Shown here: in pieces, positions 18,878 through 28,355 of the stretch | Layout: every line of letters starts with the position of its first letter | Position numbering within the stretch: the stretch's first letter is position 1 | Assembly (NCBI RefSeq): GCF_014199915.1 | Contig: NZ_JACHOO010000002.1 | Location: 124,001-188,000, forward strand | Direction: 5' to 3' | Origin: Prosthecomicrobium pneumaticum | GTDB lineage: Bacteria; Pseudomonadota; Alphaproteobacteria; Rhizobiales; Kaistiaceae | Length of the DNA: 64,000 nt | Program-made: the position numbers and the translations under genes | The notes under the pieces: model-generated | What the model saw: the letters and a program-made list of their open reading frames with translations, nothing else | Database searches by the model: none | Told to the model about the DNA's origin: nothing

Positions 18878-20323
18878 TCGGCAGCCCCTCCCCTCTCGCG
18901 CCGGAGGGGGGAAGGGACCGAAGCCGAAGGCCCTCGCCACAGCAAAGCACCCGTCACCCCGGCCTCCGTGCCGGGGTCCATGATCGTGATGCCGGGCGAA
19001 GGGGGCGCCGCCGCCATCCCGCGCTCCCGTCATCCTCGCGAAGGCGAGAATCCATCACGCCGAGCCGTCCGTGGTTGCGCTTCAAACGTGCGACCGCCTC
19101 GCGGCTTTCGCCGGGATGACAGATGGATAGGGCCGCCCGTGAACGCCCACCCGAACGATTATGGATGCCGGCACGGAGGCCGGCATGACGGATGGAGGGG
19201 GCTGTTCGAAACCCTCACACGAGGGAGGGCGGACGGACAGTGGGAGCCCGAGAGAGCCCTCGCCACGGCAAAGCACCCGTCACCCCGGCCTCCGTGCCGG
19301 GGTCCATAATCGTGACGCCGGACGAGAGGGGCGACGCCGCCATCCCCCGCACCCGTCATCCTCGCAAAGGCGAGGATCCATCACGCCGAGCCGTCCGTGG
19401 TTGCGCCTCAAACGTGAGGCTGCCTCGCGGCCTTCGCCGGGATGACAGATGGATGGGGCGGCCCGTGAATGCCCACCCGAACGATTATCGATGCCGGCAC
19501 GGAGGCCGGCATGACGGGTGGAGGGGGCTGTTCGAAGCCCTCACACGAGGGAGGGCGGACGGACAGCGGGAGCCCGAGAGAGCCCTCGCCACACCAGAGC
19601 ACCCGTCACCCCGGCCTCCGTGCCGGGGTCCATAATCGTGACGCCGGGCGAAAGGGGGCGCCGCCGCCATCCCGCGCACCCGTCATCCTCGCGAAGGCGA
19701 GGATCCATCACGCCGAGCCGTCCGTGGTTGCACTTCGAACGTGAGGCTGCCTCGCGGCTTTCGCCGGGATGACAGATGGATAGGGCCGCCCCTGAATGCC
19801 CACCCGAACGATTATGGATGCCGGCACGGAGGCCGGCATGACGGGTGGAGGGGGCTGTCCGAAGCCCTCACACGAGGGAGAACGGACGGACAGCGAGAAC
19901 CCGAGAGAGCCCTCGCCACGGCAAAGCACCCGTCACCCCGGCCTCCGTGCCGGGGTCCATAATCGTGACGCCGGGCGAAAGGGGGCGCCGCCGCCATCCC
20001 CCGCACCCGTTATCCTCGAAGGCGAGGACCCATCACGCCGCGCCGTCCGTGGTTGCGCTTCGAACGTGCGACCGCCTCGCGGCTTTCGCCGGGATGACAG
20101 ATGGATAGGGCCGCCCGTGAACGCCCACCCGAACGATTATGGATGCCGGCACGGAGGCCGGCATGACGGGTGGGGGGGCTGTTCGAAGCCCTCACACGAG
20201 GGAGGGCGGACGGACAGCGGGAGCCCGAGAGAGCCCTCGCCACGGCAAAGCACCCGTCACCCCGGCCTCCGTGCCGGGGTCCATAATCGTGACGCCGGGC
20301 GAGGCACGGACGGGCGCCCTCCC
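18878..20323. repeat. Tandem array of about 325-bp palindrome-rich units
   Basis: Four full units and a partial fifth lie head to tail. The box CACCCGTCACCCCGGCC begins at 18949, 19274, 19600, 19927 and 20251, a spacing of 324-327 bases. Each unit carries four landmarks: the CACCCCGGC/GCCGGGGT palindrome ending TAATCGTGACG; a CATCCTCGCGAAGGCGAGGATCC-type palindrome; a TTTCGCCGGGATGACAGATGG box; and the inverted partner GATTATGGATGCCGGCACGG...GGCCGGCATGACGG. Units differ by scattered substitutions, so they are not freshly duplicated. The open frames inside (recurring HPGLRAGVHNRDAG) are side effects of the repeats, and no gene is supported. Confidence 0.85.
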
Positions 20324-21328
20324 TCAGACCGTCTGCCAGGCGCCCGTCTCAGTCGAGCGGTAGAGCGCGTCGATGACGCGCATGTTGCGCACCGCGTCCT
20401 CGATCGGGAACTCCGCCTCCTCCTCGCCGAGGAAGATGCGCGCTGCGGCCTCCGCCTGCAGCGTATACTGGTCGCAGGGGGCGATCTCTTCGGTGCGCGG
20501 CGGCTCGGGATCGAGCGGCCCCTTGAGGTCGACCAATATCCGCGTCGCCTCGCCCTGCGGCGCGTTGAGCGAGACCGGAACCTCGATGCGGCCCTTGGTG
20601 CCGATGACCTGCGTCGTCTGATAGGGCGAGAGCTGCGTCGAGCTCGTGAAGACGAGCCGCCGGCCGCCGCCGAAATCGACGATGCCGCTCGCCAGCCGGT
20701 CGGTCTTCATCACCGGGTCGAAATCGATCAGCGAAACGGCGCGCAGCGGCTCGGCGCCGAACAGGTAGCGCGCGAGCACCACCGCATAGCAGCCGATGTC
20801 GTAGAGGCCGCCGCCGCCGATGCCGGCCATATTGCGGATGTTCGCCGGGTCGGCATTGAAATAGCTGAGCGTCACCGAGACGAGGCCGACGGCGCCGATC
20901 TCGCCGGACCGCACGATCTCGCGGGTGCGGATCCATTGCGGGTGCTGGCGCACCATGAAGGCCTCGAGCACCTGCTTGCCGCTCGCGTCGCGCGCCGCGA
21001 TCAGCGTCTCGGCCTCCTTGGCGTCGAGCGCGATCGGCTTCTCGCAGAGCACGTGCTTGCCGGCCTCGAGCGCCTTGATCGACAGCGGCACATGGAGATG
21101 GTTCGGCAGCGGATTGTAGACCGCGTCGATCTCCGGATCGGCGAGCAGTTCCTCATAGCTGCCATAGTGCTTCGGAAAGCCGAACTGCCGCGCCACCGCC
21201 TCCGCGCGGGCGGCGTCGCGCGAGGCGATCGCCGTGATCTGCCCCTGCGGCGATTTGAGCATGCCCGGGATCACCTTGCGCACCCCGATCGCCGCCGTGC
21301 TCAGAACGCCCCAACGGATCGTCGCCAT
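20324..21328 (-). CDS. Gfo/Idh/MocA family oxidoreductase
   Basis: The 334-residue enzyme has an N-terminal NAD(P)-binding domain (IRWGVLSTAAIGVRKVIPGM) with the family motif CEKPIAL (EKP at 96-98) and a C-terminal substrate domain with GGGGLYDIGCYAV (D177, near the usual catalytic region). Members oxidise sugars, inositols or related polyols. Its place near the MocDEF-like and iol genes suggests an inositol-type substrate, but this is inference. The ATG at 21328 has GGGGAGG about 7 bases upstream; the longer frame to 21406 lacks support. It is divergent from the gamma-glutamyltransferase-like gene, and its stop borders the repeat array. Confidence 0.9.
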   Translation of the reverse strand: MATIRWGVLSTAAIGVRKVIPGMLKSPQGQITAIASRDAARAEAVARQFGFPKHYGSYEELLADPEIDAVYNPLPNHLHVPLSIKALEAGKHVLCEKPIALDAKEAETLIAARDASGKQVLEAFMVRQHPQWIRTREIVRSGEIGAVGLVSVTLSYFNADPANIRNMAGIGGGGLYDIGCYAVVLARYLFGAEPLRAVSLIDFDPVMKTDRLASGIVDFGGGRRLVFTSSTQLSPYQTTQVIGTKGRIEVPVSLNAPQGEATRILVDLKGPLDPEPPRTEEIAPCDQYTLQAEAAARIFLGEEEAEFPIEDAVRNMRVIDALYRSTETGAWQTV

Positions 21329-21494
21329 GCCATCCTCCCCTCGATGTCCTCTGCGGCCGAGCGATAGCAGTCGCGCCCCGCCCTGTCGATTGGAGGGACC
21401 GGCCATCGCGCGCTTGCGGCGCCGGCCGCCCGGCGCTTAGAACGGGGAGCCGCGCCGGCGCGCGGAGCCAGCCCCGCCAGCCGGAGACGCCGCC

Positions 21495-23078
21495 TTGGAT
21501 TTCTCCCTCCCCTACCCGTCCGTCCGCCAGCCCGTGCTCGGCCGGGCGATGGTGGCGACCTCGCAGCCGCTCGCCGCGCAGGCCGGCCTCGCGATGATGG
21601 CGCTCGGCGGCAATGCGATCGATGCCGCGATCGCCGCGGCGATGGCGCTCACCGTGGTCGAGCCGACCGGCTGCGGACTCGGCTCGGATGCCTTCGCGAT
21701 CCTGTGGGACGGCGACCGGCTGCACGGGCTGAACGCCTCCGGCCGGGCGCCCGCCGGCTGGACGCCCGATCGCTTCGCCGGGCTCGCCGCCATGCCGCGC
21801 CGCGGCTGGGGGGCGGTGACGGTACCGGGCGCCGTCTCGGCCTGGATCGCGCTGTGGCGCCGCTTCGGCACGCTGCCGCTCGCCACCATCGCGGCGCCGG
21901 CGATCCGCTATGCCCGCGACGGGCACGCGCTCGCCCCGCTCGTCGCGGCCCGCTGGCAGCATGAAACGCCGACCCTCGAGGACCAGCCGGGATTCGCCGA
22001 GGCCTTCATGCCGGGCGGCCGGGCACCGAACGCCGGCGAACTCTTCCGCAACCCCGCCCTCGCGGCGAGCCTCGAGGCGATCGTCGCGAGCGAGGGCGAG
22101 GCCTTCTATCGCGGCGCGCTCGCCGCGGCGATGGTCGAGCACGCCAAGGCCCATGGCGGCGCGCTCGCGCTCGACGACCTCGCCGCGCACGAGGCGGAAT
22201 GGGTCGAGCCGGTCGGCCAGGATTTCGCCGGCGCGCGGGTGTGGGAAATCCCGCCGAACGGCCAGGGCATCGCGACGCTGATCGGCCTCGGCATTCTCGA
22301 CCGGCTGGAGCCCGGCACGAGGCCGGTCGACGACCCGCAGACGCTCCACCTCGCCATCGAGGCGATGAAGCTCGCGCTCGCCGACACCGCGCGCTTCGTC
22401 GGCGAGCCGGCGGCGATGGCGGTATCGCCCGACGATCTGCTCGCCCCCGCCTATCTCGACCGGCGCGCCGCGCTCGTCGATCGGACCCGCGCCGGCGATC
22501 CCGGCCATGGCGATCCGCGGCCGGGCGGCACGGTCTATCTCGCCGCCGCCGACCCGTCGGGCCGGATGATCTCCTTCATCCAGTCCAACTATATGGGCTT
22601 CGGCTCCGGCGTCGTCGTGCCCGGCACGGGCATCAGCCTGCAGAACCGCGGCGCCGGCTTCAGCCTCGATCCCACCCATCCGAATGCGGTCGGCCCGGGC
22701 AAGCGGCCCTTCCACACCATCATCCCGGGCTTCGTGACAAAGGACGGCGCGCCGTTGCAGGCCTTCGGCGTGATGGGAGGGCCGATGCAGGCGCAGGGCC
22801 ATCTGCAGATGGCGCTGCGCACGCTCGTCTACGACCAGAACCCGCAGGCGGCCGCGGACGCGCCGCGCTGGCGCGTCGAGAAGGGTCGCAAGGTGGCCGT
22901 CGAGCCGGGGCTCGGAGCGGAGACGATCGCCGCCCTGTCGGCGCTCGGCCACGAGGTGGTGGTCGAGCCGCCGGATGCGGTGTTCGCCTTCGGCGGCGCG
23001 CAGCTCATCGTGCGCACCGAGGCCGGCTATGTCGGCGGCTCGGACCTCAGGAAGGACGGCCAGGCGGTCGCCTTCTGA
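21495..23078 (+). CDS. Gamma-glutamyltransferase family protein (YwrD-like)
   Basis: The 527-residue protein is an Ntn-hydrolase of the gamma-glutamyltransferase family. The self-cleavage and nucleophile threonine is T346 in PRPGGTVYLAAAD, followed by the oxyanion and substrate regions SNYMGFGSG and GPGKRPFHTIIPGF. It has no signal peptide, unlike periplasmic GGT, which fits the YwrD-like group that may act on cytoplasmic gamma-glutamyl amides. The conserved N-terminus (DFSLPYPSVRQPVLGR) requires a TTG start at 21495; GGAG lies 8 bases upstream. It is divergent from the Gfo/Idh/MocA gene. Confidence 0.9.
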   Translation: MDFSLPYPSVRQPVLGRAMVATSQPLAAQAGLAMMALGGNAIDAAIAAAMALTVVEPTGCGLGSDAFAILWDGDRLHGLNASGRAPAGWTPDRFAGLAAMPRRGWGAVTVPGAVSAWIALWRRFGTLPLATIAAPAIRYARDGHALAPLVAARWQHETPTLEDQPGFAEAFMPGGRAPNAGELFRNPALAASLEAIVASEGEAFYRGALAAAMVEHAKAHGGALALDDLAAHEAEWVEPVGQDFAGARVWEIPPNGQGIATLIGLGILDRLEPGTRPVDDPQTLHLAIEAMKLALADTARFVGEPAAMAVSPDDLLAPAYLDRRAALVDRTRAGDPGHGDPRPGGTVYLAAADPSGRMISFIQSNYMGFGSGVVVPGTGISLQNRGAGFSLDPTHPNAVGPGKRPFHTIIPGFVTKDGAPLQAFGVMGGPMQAQGHLQMALRTLVYDQNPQAAADAPRWRVEKGRKVAVEPGLGAETIAALSALGHEVVVEPPDAVFAFGGAQLIVRTEAGYVGGSDLRKDGQAVAF

Positions 23079-23162
23079 GGACGCGCCGCCGGGTCGCGAA
23101 GCGCAGGCCCGTCGTCTCGCGGGCCGCGGCCCGTCATGCCGCGGTCGTCAGGCCGCGGTCCG

Positions 23163-23630
23163 TCATGCCGCTTTGGGCTTGCGGCCGTAGGAGCGGTCGG
23201 GCGTGCCGCGGAAGAGCGACATGTGGGTGTGGGTGGCGACGAAGGGTTCGTCGACGCTTCTGCGCTCGAGCGTCACGGTCGCCCGTCCCTTGCGGTCGAA
23301 AGGCGTTCCGTCCTCGGTGAAGCCGGTCGAATCCCAGATGCCGAGCCCCGTCGCGAACAGGCGATCGGGCGAGACGAGCGCCCGTACGTCGCCGATGCGG
23401 AACTGGAAGCCCTCGATCGTACCCCAGACATTGCGCCACTGCTGCCGCTCCGATTCGGGCTGGCCGACGACGAAGTCCTGGAACGTGCCGAAGATCAGCA
23501 GGTCGTTGTCGAAGAGCGGCCGGGCGCCCTCGTAATCGACCTTCTGGACGTGACGGGAAAGCGCGTCGAACCACGCCCTCACCGCCTCGAGATCCGCCGC
23601 CTCGGCCCGCAGCCCCGGTTCCGTCGTCAT
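23163..23630 (-). CDS. SnoaL-like / NTF2-fold protein
   Basis: The 155-residue product looks like a SnoaL/NTF2-like cone-fold protein, with an N-terminal helix pair (LEAVRAWFDALSRHVQKVDYEGARPLFDND broken here for description), a GTFQDFVVG turn and a C-terminal strand set (KGRATVTLERR, VATHTHMSLF). Such proteins bind or modify small ligands; no catalytic residues can be fixed. No signal peptide is present. The ATG at 23630 has GAGGAA upstream; a longer frame to 23678 starts in a less coding-like stretch. It stands alone on the minus strand. Confidence 0.7.
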   Translation of the reverse strand: MTTEPGLRAEAADLEAVRAWFDALSRHVQKVDYEGARPLFDNDLLIFGTFQDFVVGQPESERQQWRNVWGTIEGFQFRIGDVRALVSPDRLFATGLGIWDSTGFTEDGTPFDRKGRATVTLERRSVDEPFVATHTHMSLFRGTPDRSYGRKPKAA

Positions 23631-23755
23631 CGTTCCGTCTTCCTCGTTCCGCGCCGGAGCGCTCTGGATACTGTACACGAGAGGAAGCTAGATCGAACGG
23701 CGCCGCCCGCACAAGGCACGATGTTGCGCAAAACGGCGCGCCGGCGGGCAGCAGC

Positions 23756-24445
23756 CTAGGCGACGAGGCCGCCGTCGACGGCGATCGTCTGGCCGGTCAG
23801 ATAGCGCGCCTCGGGCGATACCAGATGGGCGATCGTCGCGGCGATCTCCTCGACCCGGGCATAGCGGCCGGCCGGGATGGCGGCGAGGCGTTCCGGCTTC
23901 TCCGGCAGCGAATCGACGAAGCCCGGCGCGACCGCGTTGACGCTCACCCCGTCCTTCGCCCACTCCCGCGCCAGCATGCGGACATAGTTGGTGAGCGCGG
24001 CGCGCAGCGCCGAGGAGACGACGAACACCGGATCGGGCCGCAGCGCGGCATAGCTCGACACCGCGACGAAGGCGCCGCCGGTCGCCGCGAGATCGGCACC
24101 GGTGAGCCGGGCGAGCCGCACGGTCGGCATCAGGATCATGTCGAGCGCGGCGTGCCAGTCGCCGTCGGTGAGCCCGGTGAGCGTGCCCTTGGCGGCATGG
24201 CCGACGCTCACCACCACGGCGTCGATGCGGCCGGTCTTCTCGCGCGCCGCAGCGACGAGGCTTTCGAGGTCGGCGGCCGACGTCACGTCGCCGCGCACCG
24301 CGAAGCCGCCGATCTCGGCGGCGATCGCCTCCGTTCCTTCCGAGCGGCCGAGCACGCCGACCGTATAGCCGTCGGCGGCGAGGCGGCGGGCGGCGGCGGC
24401 GCCGATGCCCTTCGAGGCGGCGGTGACGATGGCGGTCTTCGACAT
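23756..24445 (-). CDS. SDR family oxidoreductase lacking the usual YxxxK
   Basis: The 229-residue protein is a short-chain dehydrogenase/reductase by its nucleotide site (TAASKGIG, residues 8-15), by the VSVGHAAKG and VSSYAALRPD strands, and by the C-terminal VNAVAPGFVDS and YLTGQTIAVDGGL. The classical catalytic Tyr and Lys are not where expected: the helix reads VFVVSSALRAALTNY, with Arg148 at the Lys position and no Tyr four residues before. A known SDR subgroup has this SSxxRAAL pattern, and its chemistry is unclear. The start ATG at 24445 is followed directly by the fold; the upstream frame is not convincing. Confidence 0.85.
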   Translation of the reverse strand: MSKTAIVTAASKGIGAAAARRLAADGYTVGVLGRSEGTEAIAAEIGGFAVRGDVTSAADLESLVAAAREKTGRIDAVVVSVGHAAKGTLTGLTDGDWHAALDMILMPTVRLARLTGADLAATGGAFVAVSSYAALRPDPVFVVSSALRAALTNYVRMLAREWAKDGVSVNAVAPGFVDSLPEKPERLAAIPAGRYARVEEIAATIAHLVSPEARYLTGQTIAVDGGLVA

Positions 24446-24522
24446 GATGGCGGCTCCTCTTTCCCGGCCGCGTTTACGGCAGAGCCGGCCGCCCGTCGAG
24501 CCCGTCCGTCGGCGCGCGCCGC

Positions 24523-25728
24523 TCAGGCGGCGAGATCGGCCACCACGGCGTCGAGCACGAAGGCGCCGGCGCGGGTGGCGCGGACGCGGTCGGGGCCGAT
24601 CGTCTCGACCATGCCGTGCGCGACGAGATCGGCGAGCCGGCCCGGATCGAGGCCGCGGCCGGCGATGGCGCGGTAGCGGCGCAGGTCGATGCCCTCGACG
24701 AGCCGCAGCCCCATCAGGAGCATCTCGTCGCCGGCCTCCTCCTCGCTCAGAATGTCGTCGGCATCGACCCCGTCGCCCCAGGATTCGACCCGCGCGAGCC
24801 AGCGCTCCGGCTCGCGCGCCGTGGCGAGGGCGTGCCGCCGGCCGCCGGACACCAGCCGGCCGTGCGCCCCCGGGCCGACGCCGGCATATTCGCCATAGCG
24901 CCAGTAGACGAGATTGTGACGGCATTCGCCGCCCGGCACGGCGTGGTTCGACACCTCATAGGCCGGCATGCCGTGCGCCTCGCAGACGGCTTGCGTGACC
25001 GCATAGAGCGCCGCGCCGGTCTCCTCGTCGGGCATGGCGAGCTTGCCGGCGCGATAGAGCTTCTCGAACATCGTGTCCGGCTCGATCGTCAGCTGGTAGA
25101 GCGACAGATGGTCGGAGGCGAGGCCGATCGCCCGTTCGAGCTCGGCCGCCCAGGCCTCCGGCGTCTGGCCCGGCCGGCCATAGATCAGGTCGAAGGAGAG
25201 CCGCGGGAACGTCTCGCGCGCCAGCCGGATCGCGGCGAGCGCCTGGTCGACATCGTGCAGCCGGCCGAGGAAGCGCAGCTCCCGGTCGTCGAGCGCCTGG
25301 ACGCCGAGCGAGACGCGGTTGACCCCGGCGGCGCGATAGCCGCGGAACCGCTCCGCCTCGACCGAGGAGGGGTTCGCCTCCATCGAGATCTCGGCATCGG
25401 CATCCACCGTCCAGGCGGCCGCGACCGCGTCGAGCACGGCGCCGACCGTCTCCGGCGCCATCAGCGAGGGCGTGCCGCCGCCGAGGAAGATCGAGGTCAC
25501 GCGCTTGCCCGGCGCCCGCTCGGCCATCGCCCGGGCCTCGGCGGCGAGCGCGGCGGCGAAGCGGGCCTGGTCGACGGGCGCGTGCCGGACATGGCTGTTG
25601 AAGTCGCAATAGGGGCACTTCGCCGCGCAGAACGGCCAGTGCACATAGACGCCGAAACCCGGATCGGCGGGCGGCGGCGCCGCATCCGCGGCCCGCGCGG
25701 ACCCGGCGGGAACGGCGAGCCGGCTCAT
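24523..25728 (-). CDS. hemW: Radical SAM protein HemW
   Basis: The 401-residue protein has the radical-SAM CxxxCxxC at C34, C38 and C41 (CAAKCPYC), followed by DF rather than the extra cysteine of true coproporphyrinogen dehydrogenase HemN. That marks the HemW group, thought to act as a heme chaperone. Other family blocks are [44 protein letters not shown] and the C-terminal HemW wing. The start overlaps the rdgB stop by four bases (ATGA), so it is translated with rdgB in the conserved rph-rdgB-hemW order. Confidence 0.95.
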   Translation of the reverse strand: MSRLAVPAGSARAADAAPPPADPGFGVYVHWPFCAAKCPYCDFNSHVRHAPVDQARFAAALAAEARAMAERAPGKRVTSIFLGGGTPSLMAPETVGAVLDAVAAAWTVDADAEISMEANPSSVEAERFRGYRAAGVNRVSLGVQALDDRELRFLGRLHDVDQALAAIRLARETFPRLSFDLIYGRPGQTPEAWAAELERAIGLASDHLSLYQLTIEPDTMFEKLYRAGKLAMPDEETGAALYAVTQAVCEAHGMPAYEVSNHAVPGGECRHNLVYWRYGEYAGVGPGAHGRLVSGGRRHALATAREPERWLARVESWGDGVDADDILSEEEAGDEMLLMGLRLVEGIDLRRYRAIAGRGLDPGRLADLVAHGMVETIGPDRVRATRAGAFVLDAVVADLAA

Positions 25729-26372
25729 CCCGCGAGCCTCGCCGCGGCAAAGAGGGCGAAGGCCCGCGCCCGGTGCGACAGCGGATCGTCGAGCCCGTGC
25801 TTCTCCTCGGAACTCATCTCGCCGAAGGTGCGCGTCTCTCCCTCCGGCAGGAACATCGGATCGTAGCCGAAGCCCTTGTCGCCGCGCGGCGGCCAGACGA
25901 GCGTGCCCTCGACCTCGCCGCGGAAGAATTCGGCCCGGCCGTCCGGCGCGGCGAGGCAGAGCACGGCGACGAAGCGCGCGCCGCGGCCTTGCGGCGTCGT
26001 CGCGCCGGCGCGCTGCAGGCCTTCCTCGACATTCCTCATGGCGCGGGCGAAATCCTTGTCCGGCCCCGCCCAGCGGGCGGAATAGATGCCGGGATCGCCG
26101 CCGAGCGCGTCGACGGCGAGGCCCGAATCGTCGGCGAGCGCGATATGGCCGGAGGCCTGCGCCGCCGCATGGGCCTTCAGCGCGGCGTTCTCCTCGAAGG
26201 TCGAGCCGGTTTCCTCCGGCTCCGGCAGGCCGAGCGCGCCGGCCGACACCGCCTTCAGGCCGAAGGGGGCGACCATCGCCTCGATCTCGGCGAGCTTGCC
26301 GGCATTGTGCGTGGCGACGACGAGCGTCGCGCCGGGCGCGAGGCGGATCGGATCGAGGGCTTCCACGTCCAT
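25725..26372 (-). CDS. rdgB: XTP/dITP diphosphatase (RdgB/HAM1)
   Basis: RdgB hydrolyses non-canonical purine nucleoside triphosphates such as dITP and XTP to keep them out of nucleic acid. The 215-residue length is typical. Motifs include [11 protein letters not shown] at the substrate loop, the metal-site [12 protein letters not shown] with the two acidic residues, [20 protein letters not shown] and SHRARAF at the end. The start ATG has GAGGAGA about 7 bases upstream, only 11 bases after the rph stop. Confidence 0.95.
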   Translation of the reverse strand: MDVEALDPIRLAPGATLVVATHNAGKLAEIEAMVAPFGLKAVSAGALGLPEPEETGSTFEENAALKAHAAAQASGHIALADDSGLAVDALGGDPGIYSARWAGPDKDFARAMRNVEEGLQRAGATTPQGRGARFVAVLCLAAPDGRAEFFRGEVEGTLVWPPRGDKGFGYDPMFLPEGETRTFGEMSSEEKHGLDDPLSHRARAFALFAAARLAG

Positions 26373-26383
26373 CGGCGGTCTCC

Positions 26384-27097
26384 TCAGAGAATCACCTGCT
26401 TCTGCAGCGCGACCAGTTCGCCGATGCCGCGCCGGGCGAGCGCCAGCATGGCGGTCAGCTGCGCCTCGTCGAAGGGGCGCCCTTCGGCCGTGCCCTGGAT
26501 CTCGACGATGCCGCCCGAGCCGGTCATGACGAAATTGGCGTCGGTCTCGGCCTCGGAATCCTCGGCATAGTCGAGGTCGAGCACCGGCGTACCGCGATAG
26601 ATGCCGACGGAGACGGCGGCAATATGATCGCGGATCGGCTTCGGCCCGACCATGTTGCGGCTCTTCATCCAGGCGATGCAGTCATACACCGCAATGAAAG
26701 CGCCGGTCACCGAGGCGGTGCGGGTGCCGCCATCGGCCTGGATGACGTCGCAATCGACCGTGATCTGCTTCTCGCCGAGATGGACGAGGTCGACGACGGC
26801 GCGCAGCGACCGGCCGATCAGCCGCTGGATCTCGAGCGTGCGGCCGGACTGCCGGCCCGACGCCGCCTCGCGCTTCATCCGGTCGCCGGTGGCGCGCGGC
26901 AGCATGCCGTATTCGGCCGTCACCCAGCCCTTGCCCGAACCGCGCAGCCAGGCCGGCGGCTTCTCCTCGACGCTCGCCGTGCACAGCACGTGCGTATCGC
27001 CGAAGCGGACCAGGCACGAGCCCTCCGCGTGCTTGGCGACGCCGCGCTCGAGGCTGACGGCGCGGAGGGCATCGGCGGGTCGTCCGGAGGGTCGCAT
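26384..27097 (-). CDS. rph: Ribonuclease PH
   Basis: RNase PH trims tRNA 3' ends by phosphorolysis. The 237-residue length is normal. Family blocks are [11 protein letters not shown] at the N-terminus, [47 protein letters not shown] (broken here for description), [19 protein letters not shown] and the C-terminal [20 protein letters not shown] region. The start at 27097 matches the family; the longer frame runs through the hrcA promoter region. It is divergent from hrcA with a 142-base gap, an arrangement conserved in alphaproteobacteria. Confidence 0.96.
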   Translation of the reverse strand: MRPSGRPADALRAVSLERGVAKHAEGSCLVRFGDTHVLCTASVEEKPPAWLRGSGKGWVTAEYGMLPRATGDRMKREAASGRQSGRTLEIQRLIGRSLRAVVDLVHLGEKQITVDCDVIQADGGTRTASVTGAFIAVYDCIAWMKSRNMVGPKPIRDHIAAVSVGIYRGTPVLDLDYAEDSEAETDANFVMTGSGGIVEIQGTAEGRPFDEAQLTAMLALARRGIGELVALQKQVIL

Positions 27098-27164
27098 GTC
27101 GAATCCCGTTCTCAAAGCGTTCCTGCCGCTTGTAACGGCAAGCAACCACGCGGCAAAGGCCGGC

Positions 27165-27194
27165 TTGAAGCGCGCGGCAAAATCGACACTTAAT
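27165..27194 (+). promoter_or_regulatory. Candidate hrcA promoter
   Basis: TTGAAG at 27165-27170 and CTTAAT at 27189-27194 are separated by 18 bases and each match 4 of 6 consensus positions for the housekeeping sigma factor. Transcription would start some 40 bases before hrcA. No CIRCE inverted repeat is visible in this interval. Confidence 0.35.
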
Positions 27195-27239
27195 TTCCCG
27201 GCGGGTGTTTCCCGCCCCTCTCGATCTGGAGACCGCCCC

Positions 27240-28334
27240 TTGTCCGGCGACCGCATCCCCTCCGAAGCGTCGGCCTCGGCCCTGTGGAAACTCGACCGCA
27301 GGTCGCGCGAGATCTTCCGCCACATCGTCGAGAGCTATCTCGACACCGGCGAGCCGGTCGGCTCGCGCAATCTGTCGCGTATTCTGCCGATGGCGCTGTC
27401 GCCCGCATCGGTGCGCAACGTCATGGCCGATCTCGAACATCTCGGCCTGATCTTCGCGCCGCACACCTCGGCGGGCCGGCTGCCGACCGAAGGCGGGCTC
27501 CGCCTTTTCGTCGATGCGATGCTCGAGGTCGGCGACCTCGCCGCCGACGAGCGGCGCCAGATCGAGGCGCAGGTCGCCGGCTCGGGCGGCGGCCGCACCG
27601 TCGAGAGCGTGCTGTCGGAGGCGAGCCGCATGCTGTCCGGTCTGTCGCGCGGGGCCGGCGTCGTGCTCGCCCAGAAGTCGGATGCGCGGCTGAAGCACAT
27701 CGAATTCGTGCGGCTCGAGCCGATGAAGGCGCTCGTCGTGCTGGTCGCCGAGGACGGCACGGTCGAGAACCGGCTGATCCCGCTCGATCCCGGCACCACG
27801 CCCTCGACGCTCACCGAGGCATCCAACTATCTCAACAATTCGCTGCGCGGCCGCACCCTCGCCGAGGCGCGGGCCGAGCTCGAAGCGCGGCAGGAGAAGG
27901 CCCGCGCCGAGCTCGACCAGCTGACCGCGAAGCTCGTCGATGCCGGCCTCGCGAGCTGGGCGGCGAGCGGCCAGGGCGGGCGGCCGGAAACGCTCATCGT
28001 GCGCGGCCAGGCCAATCTCCTCGAGGACGTCAAGGCGGCGGAAGACCTCGAACGCATCCGCCTGCTCTTCGACGACATCGAGACGCAGCAGGAACTGATC
28101 CACCTGCTCGGCCGCGCCGAGGAGGGCGACGGGGTGCGCATCTTCATCGGCTCGGAGAACAAGCTGTTCTCGCTGTCGGGCTCCTCGCTCGTCGTCTCGC
28201 CCTATCGCGACAGCGAGAGCCGGGTGATCGGCGTGCTCGGCGTGATCGGCCCGACGCGGCTCAACTACGCCCGCATCGTGCCGATGGTCGACTACACCGC
28301 CCGGCTGGTCGGCCGCGTGCTCGGCAAGGCCTGA
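27240..28334 (+). CDS. hrcA: Heat-inducible transcription repressor HrcA
   Basis: HrcA represses groESL- and dnaK-type heat-shock operons by binding CIRCE elements. The 364-residue product has the N-terminal winged helix ([47 protein letters not shown]), the GAF-like central part and the C-terminal IGSEN and [20 protein letters not shown] blocks. The start is TTG at 27240 with GGAG 8 bases upstream; the longer frame from 26652 crosses the promoter region and rph. grpE, its usual downstream partner in this lineage, is absent, and an exporter gene converges on it instead. Confidence 0.95.
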   Translation: MSGDRIPSEASASALWKLDRRSREIFRHIVESYLDTGEPVGSRNLSRILPMALSPASVRNVMADLEHLGLIFAPHTSAGRLPTEGGLRLFVDAMLEVGDLAADERRQIEAQVAGSGGGRTVESVLSEASRMLSGLSRGAGVVLAQKSDARLKHIEFVRLEPMKALVVLVAEDGTVENRLIPLDPGTTPSTLTEASNYLNNSLRGRTLAEARAELEARQEKARAELDQLTAKLVDAGLASWAASGQGGRPETLIVRGQANLLEDVKAAEDLERIRLLFDDIETQQELIHLLGRAEEGDGVRIFIGSENKLFSLSGSSLVVSPYRDSESRVIGVLGVIGPTRLNYARIVPMVDYTARLVGRVLGKA

Positions 28335-28355
28335 ACCGCCCGCTCCGTGCCGCTG

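Noticed and set aside
18968-20363. Short open frames in the array with recurring HPGLRAGVHNRDAG and MDAGTEAGMT peptides
   Set aside because: They are forced by the palindromic repeats on both strands, lack ribosome sites and vary in frame from unit to unit. Such peptides are typical mis-annotations of intergenic repeats.
27098-27239. CIRCE element before hrcA
   Set aside because: I looked for TTAGCACTC-N9-GAGTGCTAA and found no acceptable match.
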